From JBIOYL01 sp044870185 (GTDB taxonomy: Bacteria; Actinomycetota; CALGFH01), in the NCBI GenBank assembly GCA_044870185.1, contig JBIOYL010000204.1, forward strand, positions 1-8,273: DNA of 8,273 nt, read 5' to 3'. This document shows positions 1 through 6,219 of the stretch, one piece after another. Below the pieces are notes generated by a model. It saw nothing but the letters and a program-made list of their open reading frames with translations. It was not told the DNA's origin and did no database searches. Each line of letters opens with the position of its first letter. The first letter of the stretch is position 1. The position numbers were made by a program, and so were the translations under genes.

Positions 1-1052
1 CGCCCCGGCACCTCACCAAACGCTTCGAGGGCGCCAGTGGCCGCGATGACCGCCACCGCGCGCAGCGCCAAGGCGGAGAAGCGGCGCACGGTGGCGGTGG
101 TGGCCCGGCGGCCCAGGCTCACCAGCACCACGAGCCCGCCGACCCAGGCGGCCCCCGCCAGCAGGTGGGTGGTCTCCAGCGCCAGGAACCACCAGCGCGG
201 GTGCAGGCCGGTGGCGTGCGCGCCGAGCGTGAGCGCCGCGACCGCGCCGGCGGCCAGGGCGAGCGCGGCCGTGCTGGGCCGCCGCCCGCGGCGGGCCCGG
301 TGCCGCACCAGCAGGGCGGCCGCCACCACCAGGGCGAGGGGGATGCCGATGCGGGCGGCGGTGGCCGGCGAGGCGGCCACAAACGAGCCGATGGCGGTGG
401 GGGCGAGCCCGCCGAGCAGGCCCCCGCCGCTGGCGGTGCCCGCGTCGGCGGCCAGCTCGCCTACCAGCCCGACGACGGCGAGGCCGGCAGCGATCAGCGC
501 CAGCCGGCCGTAGGCGGGCTCGCCTGGGCCGATCGGGCCGGCCCGCCCCCACACGGCCAGCGTGGCCAGCAGTATCCCGGCGAGCGTGAGCACTCCGGTG
601 ACCGTGAGCCAGCGGGCGGCGGCCTGCCCGGGCGGTGGCAGCTGGGGCGGCCCTGGGGACGAGGGCCCGATGCTGCCGGCGCCGACGGCGAAGGCGAACG
701 AGCCGGCCTCCACGTGCCCGTCGTCGACCGAGACGATCCGCCAGACGGCGGTGTAGGTGCCGTCGCCCAGGCCGGGCAGCGCGGCGGTCAGGACGTCCGG
801 GTGGCCTGGAGGATAGCGGACGGGCCCCAGCCGCACCTGGCCGCGGGCGCCCCGGAGGGTGAGCCCCTGCCCTAGCGGGCGGACCGGCTCGGAGAAGACC
901 ACCCGCAGCTCCGGTGGCGGGCGCGGCAGGATCGCGCCGGCCGCCGGGTTGGTGGCGACCACCAGCGCGTGGGCGGCGGCGGGCTGCGCGGCCAGCCAGC
1001 CGACCGCGACCCAGGCCACGGCGGCGGCCAGCACCCACCGCTGACGCCCCAT
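1..1052 (-). CDS. Copper resistance protein, CopC-CopD fusion (3' end outside window)
   Basis: Copper-binding CopC domain fused to a CopD-type membrane domain, thought to handle copper at the outer face of the membrane. 350 codons are visible and the frame runs off the left edge, so the C-terminus is missing. Residues 1-27 form a signal peptide ending AQPAAA, which would leave His28 of HALVVATNPAAG as the mature N-terminus, the usual first Cu(II) ligand of CopC. The domain continues with VVFSEPV (about 51-57) and VDDGHVEAGSF (109-119), whose Asp and His match the other CopC copper ligands. After a Pro-rich linker, about 148-170 begins a series of membrane helices; HPRWW and ETTHLLAGAAWVGGL (293-307) are CopD-like. 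The ATG at 1052 has a strong GGAGG about 7 bases upstream. A TAGGAG dyad lies 81-99 bases upstream of the start. Family assignment is firm; a role in copper uptake versus resistance cannot be decided from sequence. Confidence 0.9.
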   Translation of the reverse strand, partial: MGRQRWVLAAAVAWVAVGWLAAQPAAAHALVVATNPAAGAILPRPPPELRVVFSEPVRPLGQGLTLRGARGQVRLGPVRYPPGHPDVLTAALPGLGDGTYTAVWRIVSVDDGHVEAGSFAFAVGAGSIGPSSPGPPQLPPPGQAAARWLTVTGVLTLAGILLATLAVWGRAGPIGPGEPAYGRLALIAAGLAVVGLVGELAADAGTASGGGLLGGLAPTAIGSFVAASPATAARIGIPLALVVAAALLVRHRARRGRRPSTAALALAAGAVAALTLGAHATGLHPRWWFLALETTHLLAGAAWVGGLVVLVSLGRRATTATVRRFSALALRAVAVIAATGALEAFGEVPG

Positions 1053-1132
1053 CCCGTGCCTCCTCGCACGTAAGCCCAGCCACCAGGACAACCCGCCGGG
1101 GCGGCGCACCGTTCCCGGGTCCCAGCCCGATT

Positions 1133-1151
1133 CTCCTACAAACGATAGGAG
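1133..1151. promoter_or_regulatory. Inverted repeat CTCCTA-N7-TAGGAG, candidate operator upstream of copCD
   Basis: A perfect 6-base dyad (1133-1138 and 1146-1151, 7-base spacer) sits in a locally AT-richer patch of the 147-base gap between copCD and the methyltransferase. The minus strand holds a -10-like TATCGT at 1147-1142, inside the dyad, pointing towards copCD. The 8-base word TAGGAGTT recurs in the divergent promoter at 4842-4849. There is no T-tract, so it does not look like a terminator. Binding by the BlaI-type repressor encoded at 4100-4501 is inference. Confidence 0.4.
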
Positions 1152-1199
1152 TTGGAATGTGGCGGTAGGTACTGGTCATCGGGCGCACGTGCAGCGATC

Positions 1200-2036
1200 T
1201 CAGGCGCTCTTCTGACGACGGGCGGCCACCAGATAGCCGCGTGGGTAGCCAGGAACGTCGCGCGGCACAACCGGGTAGGGCCAGCGGCCGAAGTTCGCCC
1301 CGTCCTCTCCGTACTGGACGACGCTGGCCTGCCAGCCATACCCGGCCAACAGACCCTCGGGGTCGTCGGTCCCGAACCGATAGGGCGTGCCCACGTCGGC
1401 CAGGGACCGCAGCCGGTCCTGCATCCAGGGGTGCTGAAGGAGCGACTCGCCAGCCACGTCCACAAGCAGCCAGGAACCGAGCGCTGCGAGGCGAGCGAGG
1501 TCGGCAAGGAGCCACTGGACGACACGCTGGTCGAGGTAGACGAGCAACGCCTCCGCGACCCAGACAGCCGGCCTGGTCTGCTGGAAGCCGGCCGCCCGCA
1601 ACGCCTGCGTCCAGTCGCCCCGCAGGTCAACGCCCACGGTCACGCGTCGGCAGCGCGGCTGCACCCGTGCGGTGTCCATCCGCGCCTGCTTGAGCGCGAG
1701 CAGCTCAGGCAGGTCCAGCTCGTACACCGTCGTTCCTTGCGGCCAGGCCAGCCGGAACGCTCTGGTGTCCATCCCGGCTGCCACGATGACGACCTAGTCG
1801 ATGTGCTGCTCGTCGGTGACCCGCCCGATGGTGTCGTCCAGGAAGCGGGTGCGGATGGCGACGCTGGCATCCTCGGCCGACCGCGCCGCCCCGCCCGCTA
1901 CGGAATCGGACGCGTCGGCGCCCTCCTCACCGGCCAGGATGGCCGCCAGGGGGTCGTCGAACAACCGATCGGCTCGGCGGCTCTCGCGGGCTCGAGCCGC
2001 TGCCGTCGTCTGCGCGGTCAGCGCGATCGGGTCCAC
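1200..2036 (-). pseudogene. Class I SAM-dependent methyltransferase (TIGR00027/PF04072 type) interrupted by an in-frame amber codon
   Basis: Read through one TAG this is a 278-residue frame of normal family length. The start is GTG at 2036, with an in-frame TGA just upstream and GGGAG about 10 bases before it. Family motifs appear in order on both sides of the stop: DRLFDDP (23-29), IRTRFLDD (61-68), SAM-binding motif I VVIVAAGMDTRAFRL (82-96), YELDLPELL (105-113) and AEALLVYL (161-168). The TAG at 1796-1794 occupies residue 81, right before motif I, where Gln (CAG) would be one base change away. Without readthrough the upstream piece is 80 residues and the downstream piece could only restart at GTG 1784, inside motif I. 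TAG is a normal stop elsewhere in the window, so recoding is unlikely. It is either a real nonsense mutation or a base error. The substrate is unknown; related mycobacterial enzymes are annotated only as putative methyltransferases. A 104-base gap and a hairpin separate it from the operon upstream. Confidence 0.8.
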
Positions 2037-2109
2037 GTCATCATCACTCCCGCATCGTCAGACGGCCTGGTCAGGCTCCCCTCGTCCGGCGCGCGTTCGT
2101 GGACGCTGG

Positions 2110-2135
2110 TCGCCGCGCTGCCCGCGTGGCGGCGA
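2110..2135 (-). terminator. GC-rich hairpin after the Tat lipoprotein gene, possible terminator
   Basis: Perfect 7-base arms TCGCCGC (2110-2116) and GCGGCGA (2129-2135) enclose a 12-base loop. The hairpin starts 5 bases after the stop codon of the minus-strand gene ending at 2141. There is no U-tract, so it would be a U-less terminator or an RNA-stabilising hairpin. It marks the likely end of the operon before the methyltransferase. GC-rich DNA makes such hairpins common by chance. Confidence 0.35.
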
Positions 2136-2140
2136 GTGGG

Positions 2141-3133
2141 TCATGGTCGGGCCAGCAGCGGCCGAAGCGCCGCGCGAACCTGGGCGGCCACGACCGGGCC
2201 CTCGAAGCGAGCGCGGACGATGCCGTGGCGGTCGATCACGATCGTCCACGGCTCGGTCTGGAAGCCCCACGCGCGGAAGGCGGGGGCCGGCTTGGTCGCG
2301 TCCCGGGTGGGATAGATCTCGACGTGGAGGAAGTTGGCCCGCTGCTTGCCGGTCGCCTGGTAGGCGACCAGCACCTCGTCGACCACCGGCCCGCACATGC
2401 GGCTGGTGCACAGCAGCGGGGTGGCAAACACCACAACCGTGGGCTTGCCGTTGCCGAGCGCGTGGTCTAGGGACAGGTAGTGCATCGGGTCGGGCGGGGT
2501 GCGGGTGCAGATCCGCCGCAACGCCGCCGCGGTGCTGGCTGTCGGCGTGGCGACCGAGCGGGCTTTGGTGCCGACCTGGGCCGGGACGGGGCCGGCGACG
2601 ACGGGCACGGCCCCCTCGCCCGCTGCCCGTCCTGACGGGGTCTGGGTGGTGGCCACGACGATCCAGTTGCCCGGGGTGGGGAAGTCGACTTCGGCGGTGT
2701 AGAAGCCGGTGAGCGCCGACCGGGGGGCGTTGTCCTTGGTGCGCTCGTAGGCGGTAAGCGCCGACCAGCCCGCAGGATAGGGTCCCTGCGCCTTGGCCGT
2801 CTCCTGGATGCCCACCCACACCTGCGGGGTGCCGCCGGTCACCAGCTTGTTGTCGGGGGTGCTGAGCCCGAAGGTGAGCAGGTTCCGGCCCACCACCAGC
2901 TGGCTCTGCGCCCCCAGGAACGACAGCTGTTGGACGTTCTGTTTGAGGGCGGCCAGGGAGCCGGCGGGGGCGGCAGCTCCGCCAGCTGGCTTGGATGGTT
3001 GCCGGCTGCAGGCCGCCGCCAGCGCGGCCAGGCCAAGCGCGACAGCGCCCGCGCCCGTGCCGCGCAGCAGCTCCCGACGCGACAGCCGGTGGGCGAGCAG
3101 CTGCGCCAACGCCTGGTCTTCCGCCTGGGTCAC
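2141..3133 (-). CDS. Tat-exported lipoprotein with C-terminal thioredoxin-like domain (CxxxxC)
   Basis: 330 residues. The N-terminus has a twin-arginine motif SRRELL (R19, R20), a hydrophobic stretch and lipobox LAAAC, giving lipidation at Cys42, so the protein should be folded before export and anchored outside the membrane. Residues about 65-165 form a beta-rich domain ending in YTAEVDFPTPGNWIVVATT, which resembles YtkA/FixH-like Ig-type domains (tentative). Residues about 205-330 resemble a redoxin/SCO1-type thioredoxin fold: PTVVVFATPLLCTSRMCGPV puts Cys242 and Cys247 four residues apart instead of the usual two or three, followed by EPWTIVID with the Pro before a beta strand, and DRHGIVRARFEG. 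A further Cys209 lies in ICTRTPPDPMH. The start is GTG at 3133, 19 bases after the M56 peptidase stop, with only a weak ribosome site, so translation may be coupled. A role as a thiol reductase or copper chaperone is inference. Confidence 0.82.
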   Translation of the reverse strand: MTQAEDQALAQLLAHRLSRRELLRGTGAGAVALGLAALAAACSRQPSKPAGGAAAPAGSLAALKQNVQQLSFLGAQSQLVVGRNLLTFGLSTPDNKLVTGGTPQVWVGIQETAKAQGPYPAGWSALTAYERTKDNAPRSALTGFYTAEVDFPTPGNWIVVATTQTPSGRAAGEGAVPVVAGPVPAQVGTKARSVATPTASTAAALRRICTRTPPDPMHYLSLDHALGNGKPTVVVFATPLLCTSRMCGPVVDEVLVAYQATGKQRANFLHVEIYPTRDATKPAPAFRAWGFQTEPWTIVIDRHGIVRARFEGPVVAAQVRAALRPLLARP

Positions 3134-3152
3134 TGAGCTTGTCCCAACGTGG

Positions 3153-4103
3153 CTAGGTGAGCGGGCAGATGGGCATGCCGGCCACTCGGAGCAGCGGGGC
3201 GCTCACGGCGACGAGCTCGGCCAGCAGCGGCCCGACGACGACCAGGCTGGCGAGCAGCAGCGCGCCCCGCGGGCCGGGGGTGGCCGGCGTGGTGAGCCGG
3301 CGGATCCGCTCGCTGGTGTTGGCGGCGGCCGCGCTCAACCCCAGCGCCGGCACCGGGGCCGCCGCGAGCTTGGCGATCGCCGCCGCGACCTCGGCCGGGC
3401 CGTAGCGGCACACGGCGGCGTCGTCCGCGGCGAGCTCGACCAGGCGGGCGACTGCGGCCCGGGCGGCTCGGGCGGCCGGCAGCCAGGGGAACCCGACGCG
3501 CAGGACCTCGGCGGCCAACAGCAGGGCGTGGTGGCGGCGGGCCTGGTGGGCGCGCTCGTGGGCCAGCACGGCCGCGAGCTGGCCGGCGTCCAGCCGCGCC
3601 AGGGTGGCGGTGGTGAGCACGACCGGGCCAGGCCGGCCGGGCAGGCAGTAGGCCAGCGGCACCGGGTGGTCCAGGACGGTGACGCCGGGCAGGCCGGGCT
3701 GCCCGCGGCCGGCCAGCGCAAGCAGCTGGCGATGCTCGCGGGCGGCCCGCCAGGTGCGGGTACCGACAACCGCGCCGCCGCCCAGCAGCCCGCCCACGAC
3801 TACGGTGAGCAGCAGCAAGCCGAGCAGGGGGCCGGGCGCGCCCGCGGGGGCGTGCAGGGCGTGGCGTAGCGCCATCGAGCAGGTCGCCAGCAGCTCGGCC
3901 AGGTCGATCGCCAGCCGGCTGGAGCCCACGATCAGCAGCAGCCCGGCAAACACCAGGGCCGACAGCGTGCCGGCGGCCGCGGTCAGCCACAGGCAGGCGG
4001 CCGGCTGCGGCGCGCGGTCCAGGCGGGAAAGCCGGGCCAACAGCACAGGGGCTGCCACCCCGAGCACGGCACCGGACAGCAGCACCGCGACCGGCGGGTT
4101 CAT
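3153..4103 (-). CDS. M56-family (BlaR1/MecR1-like) membrane zinc metallopeptidase
   Basis: 316-residue integral membrane peptidase and the likely signal partner of the adjacent BlaI repressor. Helices are predicted at about 5-24, 36-60 and 91-114, with a last one at about 281-305. The cytoplasmic zinc protease core carries AHERAHQARRHHAL: HExxH ligands His182 and His186 with catalytic Glu183, and a downstream VELAADDAAVCRYGP whose Glu223 fits the third zinc ligand. DHPVPLAYCLPG (145-156) matches the conserved segment before the active site. It lacks the roughly 250-residue penicillin-binding sensor domain of true BlaR1, as is usual in actinobacterial M56 proteins, so beta-lactam sensing is not implied and the signal is unknown. 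Its ATG overlaps the repressor stop as ATGA. The stop is TAG. Neighbours suggest a copper or redox signal, which is inference. Confidence 0.9.
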   Translation of the reverse strand: MNPPVAVLLSGAVLGVAAPVLLARLSRLDRAPQPAACLWLTAAAGTLSALVFAGLLLIVGSSRLAIDLAELLATCSMALRHALHAPAGAPGPLLGLLLLTVVVGGLLGGGAVVGTRTWRAAREHRQLLALAGRGQPGLPGVTVLDHPVPLAYCLPGRPGPVVLTTATLARLDAGQLAAVLAHERAHQARRHHALLLAAEVLRVGFPWLPAARAARAAVARLVELAADDAAVCRYGPAEVAAAIAKLAAAPVPALGLSAAAANTSERIRRLTTPATPGPRGALLLASLVVVGPLLAELVAVSAPLLRVAGMPICPLT

Positions 4104-4501
4104 TCCGTGCCTTGCCCGGTGGGGTCGCGGTCGGTCTGCAGGGCGGTGCGTAGCTTGTCGGTCTGGTTGGGGGGCAGCTGCTCGACGAAGTGCAGCAGGA
4201 CGGCGGCCGGGTTGTCGGTGGCGCCCAGCATCCTGGCCATGAGCTTGGCGGTGTAGGCCTCGCGGGACTCGACCGGCCGGTAGGTGTGCGCCCTGCCAGT
4301 GGCCTGCTTGGCGAGCAGGCCCTTGCGGACCAGCCGGTCCATCACCGTCAGCACGGTGGTGTAGGCGACCCGCCGCGACCGAGTCAGCTCGTCGACGACC
4401 TCCCGGCCGGTCACCGGCCCCTCATGCGCCCAGACGACCTCCATGATCGCCTGCTCGAGCTCGCCGAACCCACGTCGCGGCACGCGCCCACCCTTCATCA
4501 T
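4100..4501 (-). CDS. BlaI/MecI/CopY-family winged-helix transcriptional repressor
   Basis: 133 residues, the normal size for the family. The N-terminal winged helix runs from GFGELEQAIMEVVWAHEG (11-28) through VTGREVVDEL, the recognition helix region VAYTTVLTVMDRLVRKGLL (45-63) and the wing with GRAHTYRP (69-76). The C-terminal part (about 80-125) is helical and should mediate dimerisation. In characterised systems the M56 partner leads to cleavage or release of the repressor. The start is ATG 4501, with AGGAGG close upstream and a second ATG directly following; the gap from the preceding small gene is 23 bases. The stop overlaps the M56 start by 4 bases. Probable targets are its own operon and the divergent tlpA-ccdA operon, through the dyad at 4828-4848 (inference). 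CopY-type copper control would fit the CopC-CopD neighbour, but the Cys-rich tail that CopY uses to bind copper is absent. Confidence 0.92.
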   Translation of the reverse strand: MMKGGRVPRRGFGELEQAIMEVVWAHEGPVTGREVVDELTRSRRVAYTTVLTVMDRLVRKGLLAKQATGRAHTYRPVESREAYTAKLMARMLGATDNPAAVLLHFVEQLPPNQTDKLRTALQTDRDPTGQGTE

Positions 4502-4524
4502 CGCCTCCTATCAGCCGGGCGCCG

Positions 4525-4782
4525 TCACGATACTGGGTCCCTGGGCGCCGAGGGTCCGGGGTGGGGCTGTGGCGTAGGCTGGCCGTTCGGCACATCGGGC
4601 CGCTGCCGCTCGGCGCGGAGGGCGGCTAGCTCTCGCTCCAGCTCAGCGATGCGGTCAGCCGCGCTGCCCGTTGCTTGCCCCGCCCGCCCAGCGGAACGGT
4701 CCATCCGCCGCATCCCCGCCATGCACAGCAGCATGAGCAGCGGGCAGGCGAGGGCGGGCAGGTAGGGCAGCAGCCGCGACAT
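4525..4782 (-). CDS. Short single-pass membrane protein with Met/Cys-rich helix and coiled-coil tail
   Basis: 85 residues, first gene of the minus-strand operon. The ATG at 4782 is chosen because GGAGG lies 6 bases upstream and the hydrophobic segment begins immediately; open frame continues further upstream but across the promoter region. Residues 4-23 form one membrane helix reading LLPYLPALACPLLMLLCMAG, followed by MRRMDRS. The helix and its edge hold four Met and two Cys. Residues about 41-60 (ADRIAELERELAALRAERQR) have a heptad pattern typical of a short coiled coil, and the tail is Pro-rich. The CPLLMLLCM pattern resembles small DUF2933-like proteins often found beside copper genes; that link is a resemblance, not a firm match. 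The function is unknown; a metal-binding or sensor-accessory role is speculation. Confidence 0.75.
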   Translation of the reverse strand: MSRLLPYLPALACPLLMLLCMAGMRRMDRSAGRAGQATGSAADRIAELERELAALRAERQRPDVPNGQPTPQPHPGPSAPRDPVS

Positions 4783-4827
4783 GTCAGTCCTCCGCGCGAT
4801 GCGCCATCGGAAATCGTGCCTCTTACA

Positions 4828-4848
4828 AGGAGTCGTAGTATAACTCCT
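4828..4848. promoter_or_regulatory. Dyad AGGAGT-N9-ACTCCT, candidate BlaI operator in the divergent promoter
   Basis: Perfect 6-base arms (4828-4833 and 4843-4848) flank the AT-rich spacer cgtagtata in the 71-base gap between the two divergent operons. The spacer contains both -10 candidates, so a bound dimer would block both directions. The right arm read on the minus strand gives TAGGAGTT, shared with the copCD upstream site at 1146-1153. BlaI-family proteins typically bind dyads overlapping their own promoter, which is the basis for the assignment; binding itself is inference. Confidence 0.5.
4836..4842. promoter_or_regulatory. Overlapping divergent -10 candidates (TAGTAT on plus, TATACT on minus)
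   Basis: Plus strand TAGTAT (4836-4841) lies 12 bases before the ATG at 4854 and matches TATAAT at 4 of 6 positions. Minus strand TATACT (4842-4837) matches at 5 of 6 and would start RNA near 4830, about 50 bases before the ATG at 4782. No convincing -35 element is visible for either direction, which is common in high-GC actinobacteria. Confidence 0.4.
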
Positions 4849-4853
4849 ACCTG

Positions 4854-5495
4854 ATGTCAGAGAAAGCTGCCGACAACGGCCGCCGCAAGCCACCGGAGGC
4901 CAGCGGCGTCCGGGCGCGCCGGCTGGTGCCGCGGCTGGTGCTCGCCGCCCTGCTGCTGGTAGTCGTCGCCGGCGCGGTGCGGGTCATCGCCCATCGGGTC
5001 CACCCGGCGGGCGACGGGGGGTTGACGGTCGCCGACCGCCTGGCGGTCGACAGCAACGTGCGCCACCGGGTGGTGGAGTTCCACGGCACCCTGCTGGCCG
5101 ACGGCCGCCCCTGGTCGTCGCTTGAGGCCCGCGGGCAGGTGCTGGTGGTCAACTTCTGGGCCTCCTGGTGCGGCCCCTGCCGGGCCGAGCAGCCGGGCCT
5201 GTCCCAGGTCGCCCGCGACTACCACGACCGGGGGGTGCGGTTTGTCGGCGTCAACATCCAGGACGCCAAGACCGCGGCCAGGGCCTACGTCGAGGAGTTC
5301 CGCATCCCCTACCCGTCGCTGTTCGACCCTCCGGCGCTGACGGCCACCAGGCTGCAGGCGGTGGCGCTGCCCACCACCTTCATCCTGGACCGCGACGGGG
5401 TGGTCGCCTTCCAGCTCACCGGCAAGACCACCCCACAACTCCTGGCCGCGCGGCTGGACGCCCTGCTGGGCCGCGGGGGACGGTGGTCGGGGTGA
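4854..5495 (+). CDS. Membrane-anchored TlpA/ResA-like thiol-disulfide oxidoreductase
   Basis: 213 residues. A basic N-terminal tail (1-28) is followed by one membrane helix (about 28-46), with no lipobox or signal cleavage site apparent, so the thioredoxin domain should face outwards on an uncleaved anchor. The domain (about 70-208) holds VVNFWASWCGPC, active-site Cys106 and Cys109 of WCGPC, then FVGVNIQD and the cis-proline loop ALPTTFILDRDG (Pro173). TlpA/ResA proteins reduce extracytoplasmic disulfides such as apocytochrome c haem-site cysteines, and draw electrons from CcdA, whose gene overlaps this stop by 4 bases. The ATG at 4854 has no Shine-Dalgarno at a usable distance, and the -10 candidate lies only 12 bases upstream, so translation from a near-leaderless mRNA is likely. 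It is the first gene of the plus-strand operon, under the dyad at 4828-4848. Confidence 0.9.
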   Translation: MSEKAADNGRRKPPEASGVRARRLVPRLVLAALLLVVVAGAVRVIAHRVHPAGDGGLTVADRLAVDSNVRHRVVEFHGTLLADGRPWSSLEARGQVLVVNFWASWCGPCRAEQPGLSQVARDYHDRGVRFVGVNIQDAKTAARAYVEEFRIPYPSLFDPPALTATRLQAVALPTTFILDRDGVVAFQLTGKTTPQLLAARLDALLGRGGRWSG

Positions 5496-6208
5496 GCGGC
5501 TGGCTGCTGGCCGTGGCGGCGTTCGTCGCCGGACTGATCGGGTTCTCCTCGCCGTGCTGCCTGCCGCTGCTGCCCGGCTACGTCGCCTACGTCGCCGGCG
5601 ACGGCCAGGTCGCGCGGACCGGCCGGACGATGACCGCAGCGGCGCTGTTCGCCCTCGGGTTCGCCGCCACCTTCACCGCGCTGGGCGCCAGCGCTTCCTG
5701 GGTCGGGGCGGCGCTGCTGGCCAGCCGACCAAACCTGATTCGCGGCGCCGGGCTGCTGGTCGCCACGGTCGGGGTCATGACCGTGCTGGGCGCCGAGCCG
5801 CGCCTGCTCGCCCGGGAGCGCCGCCTGGTCAGGTTGCACCGCATCCCCAGGGGGCCGGCGTTCGCCGCGCCGCTGGGGGCGGCGTTCGCGCTTGGCTGGA
5901 CGCCGTGCATCGGGCCGGTGCTGGGTGGCCTGCTGGCCGTGGCGGCCGCCGGCGGCAGCGCCGCGGCCGGCGCGGCACTGCTGGCCGTCTACGCGGCCGG
6001 GTTGGCCGTGCCGTTTTTGCTGCTGGCCTTTGCGGTCAGCCGCGGCCACCGGGGGATCGGGCTGCTGCGCCGCCACCATCGGCCGCTGGCCTGGCTGGGC
6101 GGGGCGCTGCTGGTCGCGATGGGCCTGGCGATGGTGGCCGGCTGGTGGACGCGCCTGTTCGGCCCGCTGATCGGTCTGTTCAGCCGCTCCGGATGGCCCC
6201 CGATCTGA
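5492..6208 (+). CDS. ccdA: CcdA-type cytochrome c biogenesis membrane protein (DsbD-like electron carrier)
   Basis: 238 residues with about six hydrophobic helices. CcdA moves reducing equivalents from cytoplasmic thioredoxin across the membrane to TlpA/ResA-type proteins. The two diagnostic cysteine sites are present: GFSSPCCLPLLPGY in the first helix (Cys22/Cys23) and GWTPCIGPVLGG in the fourth (Cys139). The start is the GTG at 5492, overlapping the upstream stop as GTGA; a GTG three codons earlier (5483) is possible but sits almost on top of the GGGGGA ribosome site, whereas 5492 is about 11 bases from it. A TlpA-like gene lies on each side, so one carrier probably serves both. The protein ends in a short hydrophilic tail SRSGWPPI. 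Confidence 0.92.
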   Translation: MSGWLLAVAAFVAGLIGFSSPCCLPLLPGYVAYVAGDGQVARTGRTMTAAALFALGFAATFTALGASASWVGAALLASRPNLIRGAGLLVATVGVMTVLGAEPRLLARERRLVRLHRIPRGPAFAAPLGAAFALGWTPCIGPVLGGLLAVAAAGGSAAAGAALLAVYAAGLAVPFLLLAFAVSRGHRGIGLLRRHHRPLAWLGGALLVAMGLAMVAGWWTRLFGPLIGLFSRSGWPPI

Positions 6209-6219
6209 AAGGCTCCAGC

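Noticed and set aside
1148..1168. AGGAG followed by ATG at 1157 as a start of a small plus-strand gene
   Set aside because: The frame ends after three codons (ATG TGG CGG TAG).
1185..1192. Palindrome GCACGTGC downstream of the methyltransferase stop
   Set aside because: Only 8 bases, not repeated elsewhere in the window in a promoter context, and expected by chance in GC-rich DNA.
1794..1796. TAG as a recoded sense codon
   Set aside because: TAG ends the M56 peptidase gene (3153-3155) and the membrane protein gene (7834-7836), so it acts as a normal stop in this genome.
1152..2315. Long plus-strand open frame (387 codons) opposite the methyltransferase and lipoprotein genes
   Set aside because: It spans two real minus-strand genes and the hairpin between them, has no family-like motifs and an Arg/Gly/Pro-biased composition; it is a shadow caused by high GC.
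3153..4501. Beta-lactam resistance regulatory locus
   Set aside because: There is no beta-lactamase or penicillin-binding domain in the window, and the M56 protein lacks the sensor domain; the neighbours are redox and copper genes.
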